Source: Rhynchopus sp. YZ270_cl-10 (Eukaryota > Euglenozoa > Diplonemea > Diplonemida > Diplonemidae). From it: 64,000 bases of DNA. A program made the position numbers and the translations under genes. Shown here piece by piece: positions 42,684 to 53,375 of the stretch. The DNA is taken from assembly GCA_964035575.1 (NCBI GenBank), contig OZ037848.1, forward strand, positions 248,001-312,000, given 5' to 3'. The notes below the pieces were generated by a model. That model had not been told where the DNA came from. It was given only the letters and a program-made list of their open reading frames with translations, and searched no databases. Each line of letters begins with the position of its first letter. Within the stretch, counting starts at the first letter, position 1.

Positions 42684-43534
42684 TTAGAGAATGGTGCAGC
42701 AATGCGACTTTGCCCTTTCACGCTCTTCCATTGTGTGGATGTACCAGAAGGTCACAGCGGACTCAAACTCCTTGATGTCAAGACAGCCGCGTTGGCGGGT
42801 GTCCGCAAACCACATCACGTGGCGTACTTCTTGGTCGGTAGGGTAGATCCCTGAATTGAGGTCGGCCATCATCTCACGGAGCTCGTCGGGGATGACGACG
42901 CCTTCCTGCGACTTTGAATAGCGGTTGAACGTCTCGGTTACCAGCTGGTATTCTCTTGTTTCGGAGGGGTTGGCTGCTTGGTTTTGTGGCTGCGTGTTGG
43001 GAGACGCAGGAGACCCATCGCCTGGTAAAGTGCTTGTTAAATACCAATGCGCGATGCCGTCGAGGAAGGCTGTTGACATGACATTGCCTTCGGTGTCAAG
43101 TTTCGTGCCTTCGACAATGGTTTTAAGCTCCTCCTCAGGCAGGACCCCGCCGTTGACGTCGTGCAGCGCATGCTCGAGGGCTGCGGGGCTGAGCGTTCCT
43201 GATGTGCTGCAGTGCTTGTCGAAGACGAGTTGGATGCGTTCACGCTCTGCTGAGGGGAGCATGCCTGTCTGTTGGGTGCCGTCTTGTGCGGCGAGTCTGT
43301 CGGAATGTGATATGATGGAATTTCTCCAATAAAAAGAGGAAAGAGGACAGAAAGAAGAGTTTGTAGTCATGAAAAGACTTCGGGTGGACAATGGAGAGGG
43401 GATACGTAGGAAAAATTCAAAGAGGGGGGGGAAAAGGTGGAAGGGGAACAGATGCTGTACCTTAGTTCGTGTGCATGTTGAGCTTCGCTCTCAGTGACAG
43501 AGAAGGGGTTTGCGGAAATGGGGACGTGTTGCAT
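42684..43534 (-). CDS. EF-hand-like protein with C-terminal prenylation motif, two exons
   Basis: Exon 1 is 43534-43461 and exon 2 is 43296-42684. The intron is 164 nt (donor GTACAG, acceptor CGACAG), and the joined frame gives 228 residues starting MQHVPISANPFSVTESEAQH. The fold looks like paired EF-hands: FDKHCSTSGTLSPAALEHAL, KLDTEGNVMSTAFLDGI, FNRYSKSQEGVVIPDELREM and FADTRQRGCLDIKEFESAV. Only the last loop keeps D1, G6, D9 and E12, and positions 3 and 5 are Arg, so Ca2+ binding is probably weak. The end CCTIL fits a CaaL box (geranylgeranylation), with a neighbouring Cys that could be palmitoylated, so membrane anchoring is inferred. It may be a calcium-sensor-like adaptor. It is the gene upstream of the PhyH-like protein on the same strand. 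Confidence 0.78.
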
Positions 43535-43779
43535 CTGTGGTGATGTGGTATTGGAAAGAGCTGTACAGCTGTATAGGCTTGGAAAAGTAATGTACAAACT
43601 ATGTTTTGCTTGAATATTTGGTAGCATTGATAACAACTTTTCTTTTTTATTCAGCTTATTTCCGCCTCAAAAATGAATGTTTTGTGCATTACTTTGAAAA
43701 AGAAAAAAAGGGCAGTACCTCCTTCCCTTCATCTTCGCCGTCGTCGCCCATTGAAGCCACCTGCCCCCCACCCGGCACG

Positions 43780-44069
43780 TTATAGCGCCGAGACCCCGTT
43801 CAGCACCTTTGGCGCTCTATGGTTATGTTGTTGTGTATGCTTGTCCTCTTCCTGGATAGTTCTGTGTGTGGGGGTATGTGTAGCGCGATCTGCATCGCCT
43901 GACACCTGAGGGGAAGGCCTTTGGTGTTGCACAAAAAGGCCGGCCAAAGCGTACCTCAGCACAACCATTGCCCGTTCAACCGGGTTGTACCCATGTGTCC
44001 ATCGGGCACACAGGGAAATGATCGCAAAGGGCAAAGCGTACAGCACCGTCGACACAACGGGGAAATAAT
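43780..44069 (-). CDS. Possible membrane-protein exon or gene fragment
   Basis: The open frame reads NYFPVVSTVLYALPFAIISL, then CARWTHGYNPVERAMVVLRY, ending LNGVSAL and a stop. It follows a pyrimidine-rich tract ending in ATCAG (44074-44070), which looks like a splice acceptor. One hydrophobic span is visible. There is no ATG before the hydrophobic part and I find no upstream exon, so it may be the last exon of a gene whose 5' part I cannot see, or a relic. Not assigned to any family. Confidence 0.35.
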
Positions 44070-44204
44070 TCTGATAAAAAATTGTGGGGGGAGGAGGGTC
44101 TCATATTTCCAAGCCAAGGTGTAAATCGGATCTGAAAAATAGAAAAAAGTTGGATAAAGATCTTCAGCTTAGCGTGCTTGGTCAACATTTCGGCGCACCT
44201 ACTA

Positions 44205-44440
44205 GATAGGGACTCTCGGAGCCAGCATCGCCACTTCTGCGTCCACATCGTTGAGTGTAAACATCAACGATGCGGTCGTGCCGTCCACATAGCGCGTCCC
44301 CTGAGATGCCTTCCCAGCTGCTGGCTCCCTCTGTCGCCGTTCGATTCCAGCGGTTAATGGTAGACATCCAAACCACCCACCTCAGCCACACCAGACCACC
44401 CTGTGTCAACATTCATGGGTTCTGCACGTCGGTGGTGTGC
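44205..44440 (-). pseudogene. Decayed duplicate of the 3' end of the Asp-Ala repeat gene
   Basis: It aligns, with several small gaps, to about 44640-44860 inside the neighbouring gene. Shared blocks include GAGTGTAAACATC (44253 and 44687), CCTCAGCCACACCAGAC (44390 and 44809) and GGGTTCTGCA. The frame is broken by stops. This is a tandem partial duplication just downstream of the parent gene's stop codon. Confidence 0.7.
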
Positions 44441-44614
44441 CTTTCCTTGACTCTGTGGCGCTACTCTGTTGTTGATTGGCTCTACTATCTACCTCGCCTG
44501 TGTCCCAGTGTGTCCAGCATTGCGAAGACACTAACGACGTGCTGTGGCGTATTGGGTTTCCCCTGCAACACCAAGGGTGCTTAGGTTACCATGGTCAGGA
44601 TGGGGTTCTACTTC

Positions 44615-47119
44615 TCACCCGCTTGAGATCGGGCTGAGTGCGCCCACGTCTGATTCCTCTTCGCCACTACCGCGTCCCGCATCGCTGAGTGTAAACATCG
44701 ACGATGCGTCGTCACGTGGTGTGTCCTCAGGTGCATTCCCGACTGCCTTGGCCTCCCCTCCATCGTCCGATGGTGCACCCCTCTCCACAGCGTCGGAGGG
44801 CAGCCCTACCTCAGCCACACCAGACGCCCCGTCATTCGCTTCGCTGGGTTCTGCAATGGTGCCATCTGTGCCTCCTGCCCCCTCTGTGCATTCTGCGTTG
44901 ACATCCACTGTGTCGCCAGTGGGCTCTTCAGCCTCACAGACTGCCCCATCTGCCTCTGCCCTAATACACACGGTAGCATTGCTATTGGGTTTGGGTTCCT
45001 CGGCAACGGTGCTCAGTGGGGTGCCTTCGGCGGTGTTGTCTTCTGTCGCAACGTCTCCCATAGCGGACTCCTTGGCGTGCTGGTCTGCATCAACAGCACT
45101 GCCGAGCGTTTCGTCAACGGCATCTCCACTGCTGGGTTCATCTGCAGCATTCCCAGTGTGCGTTGTCTCCCGCACGTCCACTCCTGTGTTGTGTTCAGTG
45201 GTGGCTTCTTCTGCACCCCCGCTGTGAGGTGCATCAGCATCAGCATCAGCATCAGCATCAGCATCAGCATCAGCATCAGCATCAGCATATCCACTCTGCT
45301 CCGTTGTCTCCAACACCGCCCTCGTCCCTTCTACACTGTGCACCAACGCCTCATCTGCGCCCTGATCTGTAGGAGGAGGCACAGCTTCGCTTTGTATGGG
45401 CTCTGCATCTGCATCTGCATCTGCATCTGCATCTGCATCTGCATCTGCATCTGCATCTGCATCTGCATCTGCATCTGCATCTGCATCTGCATCTGCATCT
45501 GCATCTGCATCTGCATCTGCATCTGCATCTACATCAATGACCTCTCTTGCCCCTTCCGCTGTATTTGACACCCCCACTGCTTCCTTCCCCTCCCCCACAT
45601 CAACACCACTGTCCGGAGGTGACATGCTTGCCTCTACTGGAGTCTCTTCCTTCTCCTCATCCTCATCCTCATCCCCATCCCCTTCACCCCTTCCTGGCTG
45701 TAGAGCTTCACGCTGTACGTCTCCCGCACCCTCAACGTCGATGTGTCGTGGCGAGGTTTCTGTCTCTGCTGAGGCTGTGTCGCACTCAGCCTGCACCTGC
45801 GCCACCTTGCGCAGCAGGTCCTCCTGTCGTGCTGCGATCTCAGCCTCCTCGCTAGCACGGGCCTCCTCTCTGGACGCCTGCGCTGCCTTCTCCTCTCGGA
45901 CTGTTGCCGCTGCAGCTTCTGCTTCTGCCACCACCTTCGCCGACACATGCCACAGAACGGCTGCACACAGCGCCACCGCAGAAACGGTGCTGTGCAGCTC
46001 GCACACGGAGGAAGAGACGTTGAGTGGAGGCTGTGCGGAGACGACCACCTCACCTTCACTGGGTAGGGGCGTGGCGGGTACAACGGTAACATCACTTCCG
46101 GGCTGGGGCGCACCACCACCACCACCTCCACTGATAGTCACGGAGCTGGCAGCGCTGTTTGCAACACCACCACCCGACCTGTCGTCACACACAACATCCC
46201 CACCCAATGCCGCATCAGGGATGGCATTCTCAGCGCCACCACCACCACCACCACCTACTGCTACAACCGCACTGCAGGCAACATCACTGCTACTGGGTGG
46301 AGGGGGCTCGCTAGTGTTCACAGTGGCACCCCCTCCCAAAGCCTTGCTCCTCGCCGCAACAACCCCGCCACCCTGCACAGGGGACGACTGCAACGCGACG
46401 TCGCAGCCCTGCGGTGCATGCTGTGTCCCGGTGTCCACTGTCTTTGGGCGATGCTCCCCTTTCCTCTGTCCCCTGCCCATCACCTTGCGCTGTGGGCGGG
46501 TGGGGCTCTTCTTCTTCTTCTCCTTTGCATCATTGCTTCGCATCCGCTTCTGTATTGCCCGCCCCGCCACCTCCGCTCTTAAGGCCGCTGCCTCCACCTC
46601 CTCTGCACGCCATGTTGCGAGCATGCCTTCTAACTCCCGTCGTCTCCGTTTTGCTTCTTCCCGCTCTGATGCGACGGCGAAGCTGTAGCCTAAGGCTCGA
46701 CCCTTCTCACGGCTCTGCTCTACTATGGTGTCCCAGTTTCTGCAGAGGTCGTGAAGAGGGTTTGATTCGGGTAGAGGAGCGGAAGGCGCGGCATTGCTGC
46801 TTGCTGACAACGAATCCGCTGGGGACGAGGCAGAGGAGGTCGGCGACGACGTTGACGCGGAGAGCTTCCTCGGGGGCGGCTGCGGGGTGGGTGGCGGCAC
46901 CACCGTCCACGGCAGCCCTCTTTGCCTCTTCTTTGGCACAACCGGACCATCAAAGAACGCCTGCGCATAGTACCTCCCTGCAAGATGGCGACTGCTTTTG
47001 AGAGGACCACACTTCGTTTCACGACGGGGTCGCTGTGGGAGGTAGGAGGAGTGCGGTGGTGATGGGCTGGGAGACGTCTCTGGAACAACCCCAGCAATGT
47101 CTAAGAAGCTTGGCTGCAT
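44615..47119 (-). CDS. Low-complexity protein with coiled coil and two Asp-Ala repeat tracts
   Basis: The protein has 834 residues in a single exon starting [14 protein letters not shown]. The N-terminus is Pro/Ser-rich with KKRQRG. Residues about 130-200 are helical and charged, and a basic run ([14 protein letters not shown]) suggests nuclear targeting. Gly-rich patches fill 250-340. A short hydrophobic stretch ([17 protein letters not shown], about 375-392) precedes a coiled coil (about 396-446, Glu/Ala-rich). Then come acidic tail regions with an Asp-Ala tract of about 22 repeats (about 529-572) and another of about 10 (about 610-630). The tracts use different codon pairs. No known domain was recognised. 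The stop is followed by a decayed copy of the gene's own 3' end. Function unknown. Confidence 0.72.
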   Translation of the reverse strand: MQPSFLDIAGVVPETSPSPSPPHSSYLPQRPRRETKCGPLKSSRHLAGRYYAQAFFDGPVVPKKRQRGLPWTVVPPPTPQPPPRKLSASTSSPTSSASSPADSLSASSNAAPSAPLPESNPLHDLCRNWDTIVEQSREKGRALGYSFAVASEREEAKRRRRELEGMLATWRAEEVEAAALRAEVAGRAIQKRMRSNDAKEKKKKSPTRPQRKVMGRGQRKGEHRPKTVDTGTQHAPQGCDVALQSSPVQGGGVVAARSKALGGGATVNTSEPPPPSSSDVACSAVVAVGGGGGGGAENAIPDAALGGDVVCDDRSGGGVANSAASSVTISGGGGGGAPQPGSDVTVVPATPLPSEGEVVVSAQPPLNVSSSVCELHSTVSAVALCAAVLWHVSAKVVAEAEAAAATVREEKAAQASREEARASEEAEIAARQEDLLRKVAQVQAECDTASAETETSPRHIDVEGAGDVQREALQPGRGEGDGDEDEDEEKEETPVEASMSPPDSGVDVGEGKEAVGVSNTAEGAREVIDVDADADADADADADADADADADADADADADADADADADADADAEPIQSEAVPPPTDQGADEALVHSVEGTRAVLETTEQSGYADADADADADADADADADAPHSGGAEEATTEHNTGVDVRETTHTGNAADEPSSGDAVDETLGSAVDADQHAKESAMGDVATEDNTAEGTPLSTVAEEPKPNSNATVCIRAEADGAVCEAEEPTGDTVDVNAECTEGAGGTDGTIAEPSEANDGASGVAEVGLPSDAVERGAPSDDGGEAKAVGNAPEDTPRDDASSMFTLSDAGRGSGEEESDVGALSPISSG
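45228..45288. repeat. ATCAGC hexamer array (coding)
   Basis: About ten copies encoding Ala-Asp as GCT-GAT on the minus strand. Confidence 0.95.
45401..45531. repeat. ATCTGC hexamer array (coding)
   Basis: About 22 copies encoding Ala-Asp as GCA-GAT on the minus strand. The copies are almost pure, which suggests recent expansion. Confidence 0.95.
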
Positions 47120-48287
47120 GGAGACCGAAGGGGGAGAAGAAACGAAAGCTTTATAGGAATGAAAGTCTAAACTCAGTCACCCTATTTTACGACCTAGCGA
47201 GTAGGCGGGTTGAACGTTATTGGCTTGGGTGTGCCTACAACGTCTTCCCTGTTGCTGCCGCGTACCGGCAGCTTTCAAAAATTGGTAAGAATGAAATGTG
47301 TTGTTGATACTTTGCTGTTTAGAAAATGTGTAACAAACTGGCAAACTAATCTGAGGGGGAAAGGAAAATGAATCGGGTGGGGTTACGTGAACCGATTCTC
47401 CAAAAAAAGAAAAGGGGTGTCTGTGGGTGGTATTTGGAGGGGGTATTTTGAGTCGACGGGGGATGGAAATGGGGTTCAAAAATGTAGTGGTGGCATCATA
47501 GTGCGGGTTAAACTCTTTTTTTTGAACTCTACTTGGGGAGAAGGATGAGTGGAGGAGGGGGTAAGATACTATCCGGGGGATGGATGAGCACGGCAGAGGG
47601 TGCATAGAATTGCAATTTCTAGAAAAATGCAAATACGGGTGTTTGTTTGGGTTATTTTGTCCCAAAAGTTGGGGGGAAAAGAAGAAAAAAAAAAAAGAGA
47701 GAAAATACTCAAGATGATAATGTTGTACACATGCTATGTTGTGCACGCAAATATCTGCAAATAAAATAAAAAGAACAAAAAAAAAAAAAAAAAAACGCAA
47801 ACTTCCGTCACCACATGACGGCAGCACACTGCGCAACTGGACAGCACTGTATGAGGTGGGGGATGAGTGGGAGGGGGAGAATCTAACTTACTCTTACTTC
47901 ACTATTGTGGTGTCAGAACAATACTGAGCCACGACTGTTTTTTTTTTCACAGGTTCCATACAGGGATTTATATACGATTTTTTTCCTTACCAAAAGTGCA
48001 AAAAAAGTGAGGTTGCTATTGGGGCTGCAGGCACGGAGGGGCTTTTTTGAAGAAATGGACTTCAGATTGAAGTATCGTCATTGTACTAGCCCAGGGGGCT
48101 TCACTGGCTAGGGCTCCAGCAGGTCCCACATGCACTATGCCTGACTCCAGCACGCAGGGTAGCATTCACAGCACCTTTCACCCCTTCAGGAGGAGTGCAC
48201 AAAAGGGCACCCGGATGCAATTTTTCACCCATATCAGGACTCATGACTCAATTTTTTTTTTTGCGAAGCAAAAAAAAATAATATAAT

Positions 48288-48423
48288 ATGGCGCCGCAGG
48301 CGAAAAAAAATTGGGGTACGGTGTAAAAATCTAGCCTTTTACACCACAGAGTCACTCAACGAACCCTTTTTTGCGGAGCAAAAAAGGAAAAATGGCGCCG
48401 CAGGCAAAAAAAAATTGGGTACC
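48288..48423. repeat. Three-hairpin block, copy 1
   Basis: ATGGCGCCGCAGGCGAAA, then GGTGTAAAAATCTAGCC paired with TTTTACACC, then CCTTTTTTGCGGAGCAAAAA, then a second ATGGCGCCGCAGGC. Nearly identical to 48824-48956. Confidence 0.8.
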
Positions 48424-48823
48424 GCCTGTATGGTACGGGATTTTATGGTGCGGTCAGCAACCCAGTTCCCCAAAAAATGCAAAAAACTTTTTTTCCAAAT
48501 CTGCAAAAGTTTTTTTTTTTTTTCAAAACTGAGGTTCAGCAGGGTCCTAGCTTGGTTTTGGAAAAAAATGCCAAATCTGGGTCAGAATTTTTTTTTTGGG
48601 TCAGCAGAGGTTTTGGGCCTTGGGGGGCTTGTCTTGGCTTTTTTGGGTTTTCCGAGCTCTACCCTCACTGTGGTGGGGTCATTTCAGAAAAATGGACAAG
48701 TTCTTGACTGATACAAATTTTGGCCACTACGACTAGTGAGTTGCTCACAACGTTAAGTGGAACGCTACTATAACCATAAAAATCACTCCCCGTTCATAGA
48801 TCACCCAACACAAAATATATAAA

Positions 48824-48956
48824 ATGGCGCCGCAGGCGAAAAAAATTAGGGTACGGTGTAAAAATGTAGCTTTTTACACCACAGAGTCACTCTACGAACC
48901 CTTTTTTGCGGAGCAAAAAAGGAAAAATGGCGCCGCAGGCAAAAAAAATTGGGTCC
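48824..48956. repeat. Three-hairpin block, copy 2
   Basis: Same order as copy 1 at an offset of 536 bp, with a handful of changes, mostly in A-runs. GCGCCGCAGGCGC also occurs alone near 63814. Confidence 0.8.
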
Positions 48957-49861
48957 AGCCCTGGACGGCGCCGGATTTTTTTGTCGATATTTTTTTCTTA
49001 CCCCAGAAAAGGTGGTGGGCCCCCCAAAGAGGGGAAAAAATCAGAATTTCCCAATTTCCAAATTAATTAATTCCCTTTTTTTTTTTTTTTCGTGGGTCGC
49101 GACCCAGGCACTTGGGTCAGCTTGACCCACTGACCCAGGCAAGCTAGGACTCTGGGTTCAGCCTCAGTTCTACTATGGTATATAAATCTCTGGTTCCATA
49201 CTTGTTTTTAACCCTCTCCCTTATTTCCCCCCCTTTCATTTAAAAATCTAAAGCTGTGCCCTGAATCCGAACAGAGACAATTGTAAGATCTCCTCAAAGG
49301 AAATGCATCCAAGCACACAACACCGCACCCCTTTTGCTGTTGTCAGAACAACACAACAAAAAAAGGAACGTTTTTTCTAAGGCAACAAAAAGCAACTCAT
49401 TTGCCACGGTTGACCATGACCTGGGTTAACGTAACATGCTATCATTCCTTACGTGCAAAAAAGCAATGCTACCCGGGGGGTACATAGTCACCGTGCAACC
49501 CTCCAACCCCTTCTCCCACCCCCCTTTTGTGTACTATCTAGATTTAGACTTTTTCACCAAGTACCAGAATAATGCTCCAAACTCTACTTCGGATCATCTT
49601 ATAAAAACCCTCCTTTTCTCTTCCCCATCAATTTGTTTATTACTTTTCCGTTCATCGAAGTATGGTTCTAGAAATAAAAAGAAAAGTTTATAGGATGAAC
49701 CTTGATCACATTTCGTTATCGCGGGAGCAACAGCTGCGCTGGTTTTCCACAAGCTGTTGTTGTCAGGGATGTCTTTTCAAAAAAAAAGTGGGTAAAACAA
49801 AGCAAGAACTGTATTTTGTTTTTTTTCTTTCCTTTCCCCCCCTCCGTATCTCTAACAGTTC

Positions 49862-51571
49862 TCATGCCACCTTCCGCCTCTTCCCTGGAGAGCGATGCGC
49901 GCCGCTTGCCTCACTGTGGCTGTCCTCATCCTGGTCGTTATCCTCTTCTAAGCACTGTGCCATCTTCACAAGCGCATCTTTTAGCTCTGTTGCCCCCATC
50001 TTCGACCGAGAGTTGTAGATGGCCGCAAAGGTGTCGAAGAAGTCGCCCCCCTCTGTAGTATGCTGGCTGTCCACCTCCTGCGAAGCCTCCCCTCCTCCTC
50101 CTCCTCCTCCTGCCCCTTCTCCTTCACCCTTTCCGTCCTCACTATCTGCCTCTTCTTCCGTCAATTTCACCAAAAAATCCTTCTTCTCTAACCCAATCTC
50201 CTTCAACCTTGCTTCATGCCCACATAAGGTCTTTTCCATCGAAGCAAGCAGCTGCGGGGAGCATTGACTGTCCTCTTCCTCCCCCTCATCCCCTTCCTCC
50301 TCCAGCTCTAACGGACCCTTTTGGGAGAGTCTTTCGCTGTTCGTTTCGTCGAATTCGAAGCTTTTGGAGAGAAGTAGTGCTTCTTGCTCTTTGGCACGGC
50401 GTTCTTGACCAGGAGATTTTGCGGCAACATCGAGGGTGAACACAGAAGAAGGAGCTGGAGGAGCTGGCGTCGCATCGCCCCTCGCTGTATGAAGACAATC
50501 AATGATATGCTTCAGCTCATTCTGCAATTTGTTCTGCGATTCATCCTCTGCATTCTTTGGAGACATAATATTCGGGTATTTTATGCCATCACGCCCGCGC
50601 TTTGCTCTCTGTGGAGTCCCCTTCTGCGGAGTCTGCTTCGAAACCAACGACCCCCTCATCGCCTGCATCTCCCTATCAATCTCTCCCGACTCAAAAAAGG
50701 TTCTCCCCTTTTGCGGAGTCTGAGTAGGGGTATGAAAGTATTGAGGCCCCGAAGGCTTTCCCGGAGGCGAAAGCATTCCACGCGCATCGCGCTCATCGAA
50801 CGACAAAAATTTTGGGGCACAAAATGTTGGAAATGCAAGCGGCTTTGCCCCCCCTTCCTTTGGAGTAACCGGGGAAAGAATCTCTGCACTGTTGGTCAGA
50901 CCTTCTTCTAATGTGTCTACAACGTTTTCGTGTACGCTTCGGAGGACTCCTGCAATACATTTTTCAACTCCTGCCATGCAGTAACGGTTGGGAGCAGCTT
51001 GTTGCAGTCGTAATAAAGCTGGGAGTGTGGTGCGGATGAGTGAGTCGGGGTCTGTTCTGTGCGCATCGAACCGCATTGCAGCGACGGCAAAGTCTGACAA
51101 CCAGGCCTCCTGTTTGCGCCCCAATGCTCGCGAAACCACCCGCGCCGCCTCAGCGCAAAACCCTTCACAAAAAAAATCGATGTCCGCGTTGTTCACCCCA
51201 ACATTCCCGGTGCTCTCCATCTCCTCCTCCTCACGGATCGCGTCGTAGTCGGACAACGATATCTTTTTGATAACAGAGGCACGGGTGACCAGGTAGATGA
51301 GACGCAACGTACGCCGTGTGCCCTCCTCTGTGCTGCGCAGTGGGATGCGGTAGAAGTTCCTCAATGCAAAGGGCGCCTGCGGGAAGCTGCGCACACCCTT
51401 CTCACGGACAAGGCTGACACGCTCCCCATGCGGTGCAACAGCCTCCTCGACGAGAGGTTCGAGGTCGCGCACGGAGATGTAGTGTTCGTACAGGCCACGG
51501 ATGACACCTGGTGCGCAGGTGATCTCCTGTTGCAGGTGCGTGCGTCGGAGGGCGTGGACCTCTGCTTGCAT
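49862..51571 (-). CDS. Nuclear-type protein with TPQK motifs, unknown family
   Basis: The single-exon 569-residue product starts MQAEVHALRRTHLQQEITCA. Residues about 1-215 look globular and helical (VIRGLYEHYISVRDLEPLVE; a middle part rich in Leu and Ala). The rest is mostly disordered, with three TPQKG-type sites (near 300-340: TQTPQKGRTFF, KQTPQKGTPQRAKRG) and SPVTPK, TPTQ and SPGQ. These are Ser/Thr-Pro sites typical of cyclin-dependent kinase targets. Acidic runs follow, and the end is PGKRRKVA, a likely nuclear signal. A cell-cycle-regulated nuclear or kinetochore-type scaffold would fit the look, but no family match is claimed. 3.7 kb of spacer follow before the next gene. Confidence 0.72.
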   Translation of the reverse strand: MQAEVHALRRTHLQQEITCAPGVIRGLYEHYISVRDLEPLVEEAVAPHGERVSLVREKGVRSFPQAPFALRNFYRIPLRSTEEGTRRTLRLIYLVTRASVIKKISLSDYDAIREEEEMESTGNVGVNNADIDFFCEGFCAEAARVVSRALGRKQEAWLSDFAVAAMRFDAHRTDPDSLIRTTLPALLRLQQAAPNRYCMAGVEKCIAGVLRSVHENVVDTLEEGLTNSAEILSPVTPKEGGAKPLAFPTFCAPKFLSFDERDARGMLSPPGKPSGPQYFHTPTQTPQKGRTFFESGEIDREMQAMRGSLVSKQTPQKGTPQRAKRGRDGIKYPNIMSPKNAEDESQNKLQNELKHIIDCLHTARGDATPAPPAPSSVFTLDVAAKSPGQERRAKEQEALLLSKSFEFDETNSERLSQKGPLELEEEGDEGEEEDSQCSPQLLASMEKTLCGHEARLKEIGLEKKDFLVKLTEEEADSEDGKGEGEGAGGGGGGGEASQEVDSQHTTEGGDFFDTFAAIYNSRSKMGATELKDALVKMAQCLEEDNDQDEDSHSEASGAHRSPGKRRKVA

Positions 51572-52467
51572 GGTATGAGTGGGGGGTGGGGGTGGGTCTG
51601 TTGAGAAATATAATAGGAGTTGGAGAATACGAAATGTGTAAGAAAATATTGCTACTTTGCTTGTTCCCAGAAGGGTGATGAGTAGGTCATCGTGGAGTAG
51701 GGATGCTGAGAGGTTTATTTTAAATAGAAGTTAAATTCTAGAATTTCAGGCACGGTTTCAGTCACCAAAAAAGGATACCGAGGGGTGGGCACTAAAGCTA
51801 AGAGGATTCTGTATTTTTTAATTGTCCGCTTGAGAATTGCAAAACAAGGGGGGAAGGGAGGGGGAACGGAGGGGAAGGCGACTCCCATCAAAAAAGAATG
51901 TTATTCTGGGGTCGGTTATGAAAAGAAAAAGGCTAAGGGGGTACGGAGGGGGGGTCGGAAAAATTTGGCAGTCGGGGGGAAGGGGGATGCTGAACAACAA
52001 CAATTTTTTTTAAAAGGCGGGTTGCGCTTTGTCAAGATCGGCTACACATTGCACGCGCCTGTAACAGTATTTTTGTGACTCCTCAATAATTGCGCGTCAA
52101 TGAAAACTACCAATTCTTGTTAAATCATCTCCCGAAAATTTAACGTAGTGAGTTTGCAGGAACTTCACGGTAATTATAATTTGCAATTTTGGTATTTTCC
52201 CTTTTACTTTTTTTTTTATCATCAACTATAAACCTTGTGGGTAAAATAAGGGGGGATTTTGCTTGCCTAGCCTATAGGCAAGGCTTTTTGTGGGGGAGGA
52301 TGGAAAAGAGCTACGGGAGTGGGCATACAATACGGTACAGCGCCCTTTTTTTTGACCACATTTTTAGAAACCTAATAAGATGAACCGTACATCTCATCTC
52401 ATACTCTGCATGGGTAGATCACAGACCATTTATCAGAGACAAACACAAAGAACGTAAAGAAAGAGAA

Positions 52468-52508
52468 ATTTATAAGATTCCCCTAAGTCTCTCCTTTGGT
52501 CACCTAAA
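52468..52508 (+). repeat. Alpha-type module, diverged
   Basis: AATTTATAAGATTCC, then CCTAAGTCTCTCCTTTGG and TCACC. The stem has decayed but the frame of the module is kept. Confidence 0.5.
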
Positions 52509-52679
52509 GAAAAGCTTGAGAGACCTATCAGAGAACCATACTGGTCACTTTCCAGAAAACTGTCTATTACCGGGGGTTCCGGTGAATAGAAGACCCCCTC
52601 TTTGTATTTCACTATGTCAGCTTTTCTTAGGTGTTCTTAGGGGTGTTTTCAAACATAAAATTATGCTATCAATGATCAT

Positions 52680-52740
52680 GGTGTTACCGACCAACTGCCG
52701 GGGACATGTCAAGGACCTGTCAATATGGGCCTTCTCCGGA
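52680..52740 (-). repeat. Theta-type repeat, reversed
   Basis: GTGTTACCGACCAACTGCC, GGGGACATGTCAAGGACC, TGTCAATATGG: the reverse of the 19228 unit with one fewer tandem copy. Confidence 0.6.
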
Positions 52741-53299
52741 ACACCATATCAGTTGAAAAACGACCAAAATATATGTCATAGGTTCGTCCCCAGTAATCTG
52801 ATCTGTTTTTTATGCCATATAAAAACTAATAAGAGAAGTTGAAAAGTGCAAGCGCCTCACCGTACACCGGCGGGCACAAGGCAACTGATAAATGTTATGA
52901 TGGGTCTACAAAGAGTCTTCTGCACTTAGTCAAGCTTACAAATAGTTGACAAAGGGGGGGCTTTGTTAGGTGATTTCGTCAAACGAGAAAAAACCAGAAA
53001 AAAAAAGTCAACAACAACAACAACAACAAAAAAGACAGAGTCTGTGCAATCAAGGTCGTGCCAAGAGAAAAAAAGACTACCCTGATTTACAGACAACTTC
53101 CTTTAACAATAAAAAAAGCGTTGTTGTCTTTTGGTGCACAAAAGTCACAAAAAAAAAAAGAGTCGTTGAAAAGAGCAAAACGTCTTACCCTTCATCGACG
53201 CAGGCACCGTGAAAAAGGTTCGGTACTGCACAAAGATCGTCTCAAAGGCATAGATAAGGCTTCGAAGGACTTTGCAGATTTATTATTTTTGATCTTTTT

Positions 53300-53375
53300 T
53301 TTTGATAAATTGTTGGAGTGTAGTTTGCCTCGGTTGTGTTGCCACAGTTGTGCAATCTCCACTGTTTTTTTTTTT
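53300..53375 (+). repeat. Epsilon-type T-linked module
   Basis: GATAAATTGTTGGAGTGTAG, then TTTGCCTCGG, then GTGCAATCTCCACTG, bounded by T-runs. Related to 57243-57295. Confidence 0.5.

Larger units (their letters stand above)
47120..49861. other. Gene-poor stretch with an unusual duplicated hairpin block
   Basis: Holds an alpha-like unit near 47147-47185, two copies of a three-hairpin block (48288-48423 and 48824-48956), an eta unit (48645-48720), a short palindrome-rich part near 49090-49150 (repeats of GACCCAGGCA) and an alpha start (GTTTATAGGATGAACC) at 49686-49701. A 219-codon frame at 47177-47836 is Phe/Pro-rich low complexity and not convincing. Confidence 0.55.

Noticed and set aside
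45396-46688. 430-codon plus-strand frame with Ser-Ala repeats
   Set aside because: Antisense of the Asp-Ala hexamer tracts and coiled-coil region of the minus-strand gene.
47177-47836. 219-codon minus-strand frame upstream of the Asp-Ala gene
   Set aside because: Phe-runs and Pro/Ser-rich low complexity from pyrimidine tracts, no good start context or domain; probably spacer.
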